DNA of 64,000 nt from Hippopus hippopus (taxonomy: Eukaryota > Mollusca > Bivalvia > Cardiida > Cardiidae): the NCBI GenBank assembly GCA_946811185.2, contig OX328099.1:16333859-16397858 (forward strand), written 5' to 3'. Position numbers and translations under genes: made by a program. This document shows positions 20,001-26,761 of the stretch, piece by piece (the first letter of the stretch is position 1; every line of letters begins with the position of its first letter). The notes under the pieces were generated by a model. That model was not told where the DNA came from. It ran no database searches and worked only from the letters and a program-made list of their open reading frames with translations.

Positions 20001-21019
20001 AGAGGGCTTTGGTCGGAACATGGGTTACTTTTGAATTATTCAAGGCTCTTGACTGCGGCTATCGATTATTGCAAGTGTATGAAATTTGGCATTTCAATTC
20101 TGTGTCAGATCAGTTCTTTAAACATTATGTGGACAATTTCTTGAAAATTAAGCAAGAAGCCAGTGGTTATCCAGATTGCTGTCAATCAGACTCAGAAAAA
20201 GATCAGTTCGTTTGTGAATATGAGAAGGCAGAAGGTGTTCGTCTTGATCCAAGTTGTATTCAAAGAAATCCTGGGAGAAGATCATTTGCTAAGATTATGT
20301 TGAACTGCCTTTGGGGAAAATTAGCTCAGCGTGAAAAAATGACCCAGACGGAATACATCAGCGATCCGTCTAAATATTTTGAATTAGTCACCAATCCCAA
20401 TTTCATTGTAAAGCATGTAGAAATCTTTGACGAGGACTGTTCATTCATCTTGGTTAACTATGAATCAAAGTTGGAACATATTGACACCCATGCTACAGCC
20501 AATGTGGTAGTAGGTTCTTACGTAACAGCTTATGCAAGATTGGAATTGTACAGCGTTCTTGAAAAGTTAAAAGATAGAGTTCTGTATTTCGATACAGATA
20601 GTTGTATGTACATTCACGACCCTGAATTATGGAATCCCCCTATTATTAACAGCCGGTTAGGAAAATGGACTGATGAAGAGCCTGCTTGTAAAATTACTCA
20701 ATTCAGAGGACTTGGACCTAAGAATTATGCTTACAAAATGAAAACAAAAGATGGAAAAGAGATAAGCAAATGTAAAGTAAAGGGGATTACTCTGGATTAC
20801 AATACAAAACAGGTGGTAAATTTCGATACATATTCGAAATGTGCTTTTGATCGTACAGTAGAAATCAAAATTCACTATGATTGTAAAATTAAAAGACACA
20901 AAGATAGAACGGTTACCAGTGAACCACAAACAAAAACGTTTCGTTCTGTATACACCAAGAGAGTCATTGTAAATGGTACTGATACTGTACCCTATGGTTA
21001 TAAAAGCTTGAGAAAATAA
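17030..21019 (+). CDS. PolB: Protein-primed-type family B DNA polymerase, 1,329 aa
   Basis: Replicative polymerase of the Polinton/adintovirus/bidnavirus type. The N-terminus has two tandem acidic-basic repeats (ESDDEVFPP, then KKKKT), which act as nuclear localisation signals. A domain typical of animal Polinton polymerases follows (VLQSNTDFVLNDGF, then NHDQLCFARAVV). A cysteine-rich zinc-finger stretch covers about 342-458. Exonuclease: FFDFE (D484, E486), NFKGYD (D563), YCRSD (Y684, D688). Polymerase: motif A DICSLYP (D907), motif B KIMLNCLWG (K1088), motif C YFDTDS (D1188, D1190). All catalytic residues are present. Between exonuclease and motif A is an NGGE...YSVDG...YEFLG segment, resembling a nuclease-like insertion found in this group. 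The ATG at 17030 is the first after the TATA box; the frame upstream lies in the promoter. No frameshift or stop is seen. Confidence 0.97.
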   Translation: MGKRKRIITFSDSESDDEVFPPTKKKKTRPLKEESDDEVFPPIKKKKTKPLKEENDSDDESTNSNLDMKSLYDLTEKGNKKSRKFKTESHVLMLSFKKFEELTPQRLLGLFDDVTCEIIRKLNANPTDMIRITINHPSLEMGIHIPFLAADQLQGETMLNEIERVLQSNTDFVLNDGFMTFDITHTTPPSGSGKQKNRSSELDSKFFAQKKRSIIQIDNHDQLCFARAVVVGICYSERENTEAWNRKWDRIRHSKCPLQKTEAEKLLHEAGVSPTQSVGIDKYKKIQTFLYEKGYVIKVHQQHSKVEKIFKHPEVKANSKIIHLYFHQNHYDYIKSIKGFLSCGYYCEFCDVGYTHRESHACSNICKGCYREGKCPSESKEYVCSVCSRRFFSAECFENHRTVNGKEKKSICELVKLCSKCGAQYHVRKKNHVCNGKKRCHICKRIVNFSHQCYIQPYQSKLNHDSDDETSSSVVKKPQFIFFDFECKQDTGVHIPNYCIAHRACDECIDKSLDFHCSTCSEFEEGREVIFQGEETLSQFCNWLFSKHHKGVTAIAHNFKGYDGQFILDYIVKVGLKLPKLIMNGNNIMKLELNGVRLIDSFNFMSFGLAKFPPTFGLQEMKKGYFPHWANTDEFWSYIGPYLDMSYYKPDSMSEEARSKFIVWYNDKVQNGEEFNFQKEMEMYCRSDVDILRRGCAEFRKLFIEQGGICPFLEAITIADACNKVWRSKYLPENQIAIISSKDSSRRRFSMKAIRWVQSVAQEKGINIQHAKNGGEVQIGKYSVDGFHRQSNTVYEFLGDLYHGCPVCYTDRNQINPINGKPMSELYERTFERIADIEDMGYNVVYIWEHEFDAKMKDKEYKKHIEKLYPHLDPIDPRDGLSGGRCNAIKIGYDVDEKTKKEIKYIDICSLYPYVCKHKSYPVGQPKILSAENIDMNNIRQYEGLIKCKVLPPTDLFHPVLPVHCNNKMMFPLCMKCAEESSNICSHGKEERALVGTWVTFELFKALDCGYRLLQVYEIWHFNSVSDQFFKHYVDNFLKIKQEASGYPDCCQSDSEKDQFVCEYEKAEGVRLDPSCIQRNPGRRSFAKIMLNCLWGKLAQREKMTQTEYISDPSKYFELVTNPNFIVKHVEIFDEDCSFILVNYESKLEHIDTHATANVVVGSYVTAYARLELYSVLEKLKDRVLYFDTDSCMYIHDPELWNPPIINSRLGKWTDEEPACKITQFRGLGPKNYAYKMKTKDGKEISKCKVKGITLDYNTKQVVNFDTYSKCAFDRTVEIKIHYDCKIKRHKDRTVTSEPQTKTFRSVYTKRVIVNGTDTVPYGYKSLRK

Positions 21020-21100
21020 TTTCATATCACATTGTTGTGTACCAATCACTCAAAGTAAGTCGGGGAAAAAAATATTAGCAACTGTTCAAAAATAACAATC

Positions 21101-21757
21101 ATGTTACCGCTACCAATAGAACTACGTGAAAAAATTTATGGAGAATTTGTTCGACAGCATACGCTTGATGAACAAACACAGCTTAACATTAAATTTTTCT
21201 GTGTGAAAATGTGGATCAAAAAAATGTTTAAATGGGTTGCAAAAGGAGAAAAGTCCTACAAAGTGTATGCTATATTCAACTTTATTGCGATGATGGTGGA
21301 CGATTCAGGGCTGGATCTCGTTCTCAAGACTTATTTAGCAGATAGCTGTATGAAAGACAATGTTATTAGTAAACTGTTTCGATCCACAAGACGATGGACA
21401 TTTTTTATCATAGGAACAACAGAAGAAAGTTTTCTTAACGTTGTGAAAATGAAATCAGTTCTATTTAACTTTTACTTACGCTACAAAAAAGGACCTGTTC
21501 ATGATTCCTACGGAGAAACAATGGAAACAATGTCAGGGTATATTCTATTTGATAGAGATGTTACAGAAGAAGTAGTAAATTCAGCTCTTTCAACAAAAGA
21601 CGCTTATAGACATGTTGCTCCATTCATAGGACTACGAGATTTCGACGATATGGACAGTGAGTATACAATGTTTTTTGGGTATGACCAATTGCATAAAGAC
21701 ATTACGGAATATGAAACCAAACGTGAAACTCGTGGTGTTTGCGAATTTGCATTATAA
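21101..21757 (+). CDS. Unknown protein, 218 aa, downstream of the polymerase
   Basis: Not recognised. It starts LPLPIELREKIYGEF, faintly like an F-box N-terminus, and is rich in aromatic residues and lysine; no transmembrane segment is evident. It lies 81 nt after the polymerase stop with no clear TATA box between, so it may be read from the polymerase transcript or from an internal promoter. Its last ~17 codons (from 21706) are part of the inverted arm, and a diverged remnant of those codons lies at 14462-14510 on the minus strand, behind the 217-aa stop. It could be a replication accessory factor; this is a guess from position only. Confidence 0.75.
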   Translation: MLPLPIELREKIYGEFVRQHTLDEQTQLNIKFFCVKMWIKKMFKWVAKGEKSYKVYAIFNFIAMMVDDSGLDLVLKTYLADSCMKDNVISKLFRSTRRWTFFIIGTTEESFLNVVKMKSVLFNFYLRYKKGPVHDSYGETMETMSGYILFDRDVTEEVVNSALSTKDAYRHVAPFIGLRDFDDMDSEYTMFFGYDQLHKDITEYETKRETRGVCEFAL

Positions 21758-21767
21758 AAATTTGTTA

Positions 21768-22220
21768 TATACTGTTTTTGCGATTAATTCATTGTAAAAT
21801 AATTCGTTGCGAAAAAAATAATTCATTGTGATTAATTCATTGCGATTAATTCGTTGTGAATAATTCATTGTGAAAAAAATATTTCAGTGCGATTTTTTCA
21901 TTGTTAAGAAAATGTTTTTTCATTGTCAAGAAATTTTTTATGATGCATTGCAAAAAAAAATGTTTGCTTGTGATTTTTTTTCATTGTTAAGAAAATGTTT
22001 TTTCATTGTCAAGAAATTTTTTTATGATGCATTGCAAAAAAAATGTTTCATTGTGATTTTTTTCATTGTTAAGAAAATGTTTTTTCATTGTCAAGAAATT
22101 TTTTTATGATGCATTGCAAAAAAAATGTTTCATTGTGATTTTTTTCATTGTCAAGAAATTTTTTTCATTGCCAAGAAATTTTTTTATGATGCATTGCAAA
22201 AAAAATGTTTCAATGTTTAG
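21768..22220. repeat. AT-rich 75-80-bp tandem array, right arm
   Basis: Inverted counterpart of 13996-14450, with TTTCATTGTTAAGAAAATG units. The frame open through it (21870-22109) is repetitive and not a gene. Confidence 0.85.
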
Positions 22221-22232
22221 TTCTGTTCAGTA

Positions 22233-22253
22233 AATAAAAGTTCAGTAAATAAA
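22233..22253 (+). terminator. Paired AATAAA poly(A) signals after the polymerase operon-like pair
   Basis: AATAAA at 22233-22238 and 22248-22253. They are the first AATAAA seen after the polymerase and 218-aa genes, about 480 nt past the latter. Confidence 0.45.
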
Positions 22254-22360
22254 AGTTCAAAAACAATAGAGCTTTTCATTCTGTTTTTCCCCAAAAGACT
22301 TGTTCTGGTTACATTTTTCCCATACAACGTCTCATAACTGTTAGTTAAACTCTAGTTTTT

Positions 22361-22512
22361 TCTTACCCGAAAAAGAAAATGTAACAAACCTATGGATTGG
22401 GTAACAATAAAATCCCCCGAACAAGAAAATGTAACAAACCCACGGGTTGGTCAACAATAAAATCCCCGAACAAGAAAATGTAACAAACCCATGGGTTGGT
22501 CAACAATAAAAC
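22361..22512. repeat. 57-bp repeats, first right-arm cassette (3 copies)
   Basis: Units with AAGAAAATGTAACAAACC and GGTTGGTCAACAATAAAA, inverted relative to 13703-13868. Confidence 0.85.
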
Positions 22513-22654
22513 ATTTAGTATTAGAAATACAACGCTGAATCTGATTGGATAACATTAATTTGGAGCCAAAACAGCATGAAACGTGGCATGGAAAAAATGT
22601 ATGTGCTTTCTGCCAGGTCCGAGCTCTTTAAAAAATTTCAATCCTCTGTAAACG

Positions 22655-22660
22655 TATAAA
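22655..22660 (+). promoter_or_regulatory. TATA box of the 88-aa gene
   Basis: CGTATAAAGC. Upstream, the shared AACAGCATGAAACG switches to a different sequence without E2F or CRE motifs. This TATA and leader resemble those of the 217-aa gene, suggesting a promoter swap. Confidence 0.65.
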
Positions 22661-22752
22661 GCCTGCGTTATTTTTCACACATTCACCATTTCTTTGAATC
22701 TCAGTTAACGATCACTTCGAAAGCAGTGCCAATATTCGGAAGCAATATCAAT

Positions 22753-23019
22753 ATGGAAGAGGTAAATCATCAACTACGTGAGGCTCTCCAAGAGTATCTA
22801 AATGCCGGACAGCAGTTATTGCAACTAACCACTCGTCTCGTAGGAGAGGAGGAACAAAACCAGCTGCGACGTATAACACAACCATACAAAGATCTCGGCG
22901 AAAGATTAGTTCAGCTATTATTAAAGACAACACCGGATATCATCTTGGTTGATATCGAGTTCGGGAGGAAGATTACAGCATGCCCCATTTGCCAAGCGAA
23001 TTTTGGGTGTTGCCATTAG
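22753..23019 (+). CDS. Coiled-coil CPxC-tail protein, 88 aa
   Basis: A Glu/Gln/Leu-rich helical protein (residues 1-60) ending CPICQANFGCCH, a cysteine/histidine tail like that of the 70- and 119-aa proteins, so probably zinc-binding. I prefer the ATG at 22753 over the one at 22726 because it aligns with the start of the 217-aa gene after a homologous leader; the earlier ATG would add nine residues. A histone-like hairpin starts 29 nt past the stop. No function known. Confidence 0.72.
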   Translation: MEEVNHQLREALQEYLNAGQQLLQLTTRLVGEEEQNQLRRITQPYKDLGERLVQLLLKTTPDIILVDIEFGRKITACPICQANFGCCH

Positions 23020-23048
23020 AACTGGAAAAAACACAGCCTCCAAAAAAC

Positions 23049-23064
23049 AGCCCTTTTCAGGGCT
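23049..23064 (+). terminator. Histone-type 3' hairpin of the 88-aa gene
   Basis: AGCCCTTTTCAGGGCT followed directly by ACCCA, which is the canonical histone flank, then CACGAAAGTTC about 12 nt on. The closest match to the metazoan consensus in the element; only the first base pair (A-U for G-C) differs in type. Confidence 0.85.
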
Positions 23065-23200
23065 ACCCATCTACCACGAAAGTTCTATCATTCTTCAAAT
23101 TGTCATTTCTTCAAATTGTCAAACTTCTTTCTTTTAGAAGAGTTACACTGCAAAGATTTACAATCAAAAAAAGTCATAGATTAGCCAAACTCTAGTTTTT

Positions 23201-23302
23201 CTAACCCGAATAAGAAAATGTAACAAACCCACGGATTGGGCAAAAATAAAATCCCCCGAACAAGAAAATGTAACAAACCCACGGGTTGGTCAACAATAAA
23301 AC
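23201..23302. repeat. 57-bp repeats, second cassette (2 copies)
   Basis: Two units with AAGAAAATGTAACAAACCC, preceding the promoter of the 104-aa gene. Confidence 0.82.
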
Positions 23303-23333
23303 ATTTAGTATTAGAAAAACAACGCTGAATCTG

Positions 23334-23448
23334 ATTGGATAACATTAATTTTTGGAGCCAAAACAGCATGAAACGCCGACGCGGGAAAAAACATAGGAGA
23401 AAATGACGTCATGGGTCAACTAGTTCAATCCGTCTGAAAAGCTATAAA
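23334..23448 (+). promoter_or_regulatory. CCAAT/E2F/CRE/TATA promoter of the 104-aa gene
   Basis: ATTGG (CCAAT inverted) 23334-23338, GCGGGAAA 23381-23388, TGACGTCA 23404-23411, TATAAA 23443-23448. Confidence 0.8.
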
Positions 23449-23487
23449 TCTCGGCGATTTATTTTCCAAGCATTTCATTTTTTCACA

Positions 23488-23802
23488 ATGGCTTCAAGAC
23501 AATCACCAGTCGTCACTTGGATGGATACTGAGCGAAAGTTAATAAGAGCAAGGAGACAAATCGTCTTACTTAAACAACGCCTAGCTGCAGTGAGAAGACG
23601 ATACGAGAGGGCTGAGCTTGCTAATAACAGGCTGTTCTGTTATAACCTTCGGATGAAGGAACTCATTATTGAGGGCATGCTTGAGATGTATTTTCAGTAT
23701 GTTATTTTAAAAACTGAGCAGGTGACCCGTCTTTTCCGTGCGCAAATCGCCACTGAAAGGAGTGAGTCAGACAGTGAATCGACTGATGCTGATACTGAAT
23801 AA
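23488..23802 (+). CDS. Basic coiled-coil protein with an acidic tail, 104 aa
   Basis: Unrecognised. Residues ~15-60 are a basic, Arg-rich predicted coiled coil (LIRARRQIVLLKQRLAAVRRR). The last 15 residues are Ser/Asp/Glu-rich (SESDSESTDADTE), a possible kinase target or interaction tail. It has one cysteine and none of the CPxC tail. It follows its TATA box by about 40 nt, and a histone-like hairpin starts 31 nt after the stop. An AATAAA overlaps the stop codon but is an unlikely poly(A) signal, since the hairpin follows immediately. Confidence 0.75.
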   Translation: MASRQSPVVTWMDTERKLIRARRQIVLLKQRLAAVRRRYERAELANNRLFCYNLRMKELIIEGMLEMYFQYVILKTEQVTRLFRAQIATERSESDSESTDADTE

Positions 23803-23833
23803 ACATTTTCATAAAATCAGCTCTTCTCAAAAC

Positions 23834-23849
23834 AGCCCTTTTCAGGGCT
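23834..23849 (+). terminator. Histone-type 3' hairpin of the 104-aa gene
   Basis: AGCCCTTTTCAGGGCT then AACCA, and CACGAAAGTTC about 9 nt further on. Confidence 0.82.
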
Positions 23850-23974
23850 AACCATTACCACGAAAGTTCTATCTTTCTTCAAATTGTCATTTCTTCAAAT
23901 TGTCAAACTTCTTTCTTTTAGAAGAGTTACACTCCAAAGACTCACACTCCAGAGAGTTACACTCCAAAGAGTAA

Positions 23975-24358
23975 AAAAATCATTCATAGATGCAGAAAAA
24001 GACTAAGCCCAACTCAATGTCCAGACATTTAGAAAAGAAAATTCATTCATAGAATAAAAAAAGCTAAGTCCAACCCAGTGTTCAGTCTTTTAGAGAGAAA
24101 AAATCATACATAGGTGAAGAAAAAACTAAGTCCAACTCAATGATCAGACATTTAGAAAGAGAAAAAAATCATTCATAGATGTAAAAAAGACTAAGTCCAA
24201 CTCAATGGTCAGACATTTAGAAAGAAAAAAGTCTAAGCTCAACTCAGTGCTCAGACATTTAGAAATCATTTATAGTGTAAAAATCTAAGTTCAACTCAGC
24301 GATATAGGGACAAATTCCATTTAGAGAGAAAAAATCATTCATAGGATGAAAAAACTAA
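23975..24358. repeat. Third copy of the 60-bp array, internal
   Basis: Units with the CTAAGTCCAACTCA core, in the same orientation as the right-arm array but between the 104-aa and 46-aa genes. The preceding CACTCCAAAGA repeats (about 23925-23970) also match those of the right arm at 25925-25965. This looks like a former outer arm now buried inside the element. Confidence 0.82.
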
Positions 24359-24376
24359 AAAGTGATCCATTACACA

Positions 24377-24382
24377 TATAAA
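24377..24382 (+). promoter_or_regulatory. TATA box of the 46-aa gene
   Basis: CATATAAAAC, about 70 nt before the ATG. No E2F or CRE motif was found upstream; the internal 60-bp array is there instead. Confidence 0.6.
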
Positions 24383-24452
24383 ACACTAAACTCTTGATTA
24401 TTTTTTCTCATTCACCATTAACTTTTTGTAAAACCTGAGCCAGTATCGTACA

Positions 24453-24593
24453 ATGTTTGGATTAACATTTTTTCTCTTATTGCTCTTCTGGTTAGAAGAA
24501 AGAGAACGTTTCAGATATATCAGACATGAAATTGAACATCTGATGCAAATGCTAGATAAAATGGAATCAATCAAAAGAAAGAGAGGGGTATAA
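24453..24593 (+). CDS. 46-aa membrane-anchored microprotein
   Basis: Too short for a standard ORF cut-off. It has a hydrophobic N-terminal segment (LTFFLLLLFWL, residues 4-14) and then a charged helix with heptad-like leucines and methionines, ending in a basic tail (KRKRGV). It is supported by its position: TATA box upstream and a histone-like hairpin 25 nt after the stop, the same layout as the other small genes. It may be a single-pass membrane peptide; function unknown. Confidence 0.6.
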   Translation: MFGLTFFLLLLFWLEERERFRYIRHEIEHLMQMLDKMESIKRKRGV

Positions 24594-24618
24594 AAAAGTG
24601 CATTCTGTACAAAAAAGC

Positions 24619-24634
24619 AACTCTTTTCAGGGTT
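24619..24634 (+). terminator. Histone-type 3' hairpin of the 46-aa gene (variant)
   Basis: AACTCTTTTCAGGGTT: all six pairs kept through A-U changes and one G-U wobble, UUUC loop unchanged, followed by AGCTATC. The most diverged stem, yet still paired. Confidence 0.7.
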
Positions 24635-24720
24635 AGCTATCTTAAATAATCATCTTTCTTTTCATTTTATCAGAAGACTCATAATCAAAAAAGTCATAGG
24701 TTAGTTAAACTCTAGTTTTT

Positions 24721-24772
24721 TTCTAACCCGAACAAGAAAATGTAACAAACCCACGGATTGGTCAACAATAAA
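24721..24772. repeat. 57-bp repeat, fourth cassette (1 copy)
   Basis: A single unit, AACAAGAAAATGTAACAAAC then ATTGGTCAACAATAAAAC. Confidence 0.78.
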
Positions 24773-24805
24773 ACATTTAGTATTAGAAATAAAACGCTGA
24801 TTCTG

Positions 24806-24936
24806 ATTGGATAACATTAATTTGGAGCCAAAACAGCATGAAACGCCGAAGCGGGAAAAACATAGGAGAAAATGACGTCATAGGTCAATTAGTTCAATCC
24901 GTCTGAAAAGCTATAAAACCCAGCGACATTTCCCGC
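24806..24936 (+). promoter_or_regulatory. CCAAT/E2F/CRE/TATA promoter of the 119-aa gene
   Basis: ATTGG 24806-24810, GCGGGAAA 24851-24858, TGACGTCA 24873-24880, TATAAA 24912-24917, plus TTTCCCGC 24929-24936 near the start site, as in the left-arm gene. Confidence 0.8.
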
Positions 24937-24960
24937 ACATTGTTCATTTTCATTTTCACG

Positions 24961-25320
24961 ATGGAAGAGCTAAGAAAGACGGTGGAAGAGCTAAGAAAGA
25001 CGGTGGAAGAGCTAAGAAAGACTGTGGGAGAGGCAGATCGGCAGCTAGAAAAGTTTGAAGCTGAGGCAGCGAGGAGACAGAGATATGTCTTCGAAGAGAA
25101 ACTGCTATTTACCGGGTGGGACTTTTGGGACTTTGCCCAATTACCACAAAACAAGAAGGAGAAAAAGGCGTTCGTAGTGCCTTCTACCGAAGATTGGAGC
25201 AGCGATAACGAACCACCATTTTCGCTGAAGTACAACCTGAGTGCCCAGCAGTTAAAAAGGCTAAAGAGACGGGTGGATAGTAGCTGTCCAGCCTGCGGAA
25301 AGGTTGGAGGTTGTGCTTAA
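24961..25320 (+). CDS. Coiled-coil CPxC-tail protein, 119 aa, right-arm copy
   Basis: Paralogue of the 70-aa left-arm protein. It adds an N-terminal coiled coil built of three exact EELRKTV heptads (21-bp DNA repeats). Then come WDFWDFAQL, an acidic EDWSSDNEPPF stretch, a basic LKRLKRR and the tail CPACGKVGGCA (C109, C112, C118), a probable zinc site. The ATG at 24961 is the first in frame. It is followed by the right-arm hairpin array: a 3-nt-loop form 21 nt after the stop and a canonical form 44 nt after. Function unknown; a small multimeric nuclear regulator is my best guess. Confidence 0.77.
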   Translation: MEELRKTVEELRKTVEELRKTVGEADRQLEKFEAEAARRQRYVFEEKLLFTGWDFWDFAQLPQNKKEKKAFVVPSTEDWSSDNEPPFSLKYNLSAQQLKRLKRRVDSSCPACGKVGGCA

Positions 25321-25341
25321 AAACACAACCTCCAAAACCAG

Positions 25342-25876
25342 GTCCCTTTTAGGGACACCCCAACAGCCCTTTTCAGGGCTAACCATCTACCACGGAAGAT
25401 CTACCTTTCTTCAAATTGTCAGACGTAAGTTCTATCTTTTCTTCAAATTGTCATTTCTTCAAATTGTCAGACGAAAGTTCTACCTTCAAGCTGTTAGACG
25501 AAAGTTCTATCTTCAAGTTGTCATTTCTTCAAATTGTCACAGCTCTTTTCAGAGCTAACCCAACAGTCCTTTTCAGGACTAACCATCTACCACGAAAGTT
25601 CTATCTTCAAGATGTCAGACGAAAGTTCTATCTTCAAGCTGCCAGACGAAAGTTCTATCTTCAAGTTGTCATTTCTTCAAATTGTCACAGCTCTTTTCAG
25701 AGCTAACCCAACAGTCCTTTTCAGGACTAACCATCTACCACGAAAGTTCTATCTTCAAGATGTCAGACGAAAGTTCTATCTTCAAGCTGTCAGACGAAAG
25801 TTCTATCTTTAAGTTGTCATTTCTTCAAATTGTCACAGCTCTTTTCAGAGTTAACCCATCAGTCCTTTTCAGGGCT
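25342..25876 (+). promoter_or_regulatory. Array of eight histone-type 3' hairpins, right arm
   Basis: Hairpins at 25342-25356 (GTCCCT/AGGGAC, 3-nt loop), 25365-25380, 25541-25556, 25565-25580, 25689-25704, 25713-25728, 25837-25852 and 25861-25876. The AGCTCT form is paired with the AGTCCT form as a ~148-bp repeating unit; the last pair contains G-U wobbles (AGAGTT, AGGGCT). ATTGTC and ACGAAAGTTCTATC stretches fill the spaces. Frames open through this array are repetitive and are not genes. Confidence 0.82.
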
Positions 25877-25963
25877 AACCATCTACCACGAAAGTTCTAT
25901 CTTTCTTTTAGAAGAGACGCGTTCCAAAGACTCACACTCCAAAGAGTTACACTCCAAAGAGTA

Positions 25964-26382
25964 AGAATCATTCATAGATGCAGAAAAAAGACTAAGTTCA
26001 ACTCAATGTTCTGACATTTAGAAAAGAAAATTCATTCACAGAATAAAAAAGTCTAAGTCCAACTCAGTGATCAGTCTTTTAGAGAAAAAATCATTCATAG
26101 ATGCAGAAAAAAGACTAAGTCCAACTCAAGGTCCAGACATTTAGAAAGAAAATTCATTCGTAGGGTGAAAAAAACTAAGTCCAACTCAATGGTCAGGCTT
26201 TTAGAGAGAAAAAAATCATACATAGGTGTAGAAAAAACTAAGTCCAACTCAATGGTCAGGCTTTTAGAAAGAAAATCATTCATAGAGATGCAGAAAAAAG
26301 TCTAAGTCCAACTCAATGGTCAGGCAATTAGAAAGAAAATCATCCATAGGGTGAAAAAACTAAGTCCAACTCAGTGATCTGA
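25964..26382. repeat. About 60-bp tandem repeat array, right arm
   Basis: Inverted copy of the left array, with core CTAAGTCCAACTCA. It lies outside the hairpin array and inside the CCGTCCCTGA repeats. Confidence 0.88.
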
Positions 26383-26708
26383 CCATTTTTACCCAACCTG
26401 ACAGTCATAAGGCCTGCACTTTGAATGCTAAATCCCTCTCAGGGTTGTGAGCATAGGAAAAACTCCCCTCCCCCCCTTTTGCAAAAAATTCCGCTCAGGG
26501 ACGGGAGCCTAGGGACACATCCCCAGAATGTCCTCCACAAGGCCGCCATTTTGAATGCTATGATTCTATTTATAGTAACATTTTCATGCGGAATCTCGGA
26601 CTTTATCGCTTACTCGCAACTTTTCGGACCTTTTGCAAGGGATAAATTCCTTCGGGATGGCAAACTAGGGACACATTTTTGTCAGGGACGGTGATATAGG
26701 GCACTCAG

Positions 26709-26761
26709 GGACGGTAGCATGGGATCTACCCCCGGCCTGGGTAGATCCCATGCTACCGTCC
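26709..26761. repeat. Terminal hairpin, right end
   Basis: Mirror image of the left hairpin: stems 26709-26731 and 26739-26761, loop CCGGCCT, 9 bp from the right terminus. Confidence 0.88.

Noticed and set aside
21870..22109. 79-codon frame after the 218-aa gene
   Set aside because: It is a translation of the AT-rich tandem array (repeated KKMFFHCQEIF-like peptide) with no independent support.
25342..25876. Hairpins as bacterial-type terminators
   Set aside because: The surroundings are metazoan; there is no U-tract after the stems, and the flanks match histone mRNA instead.
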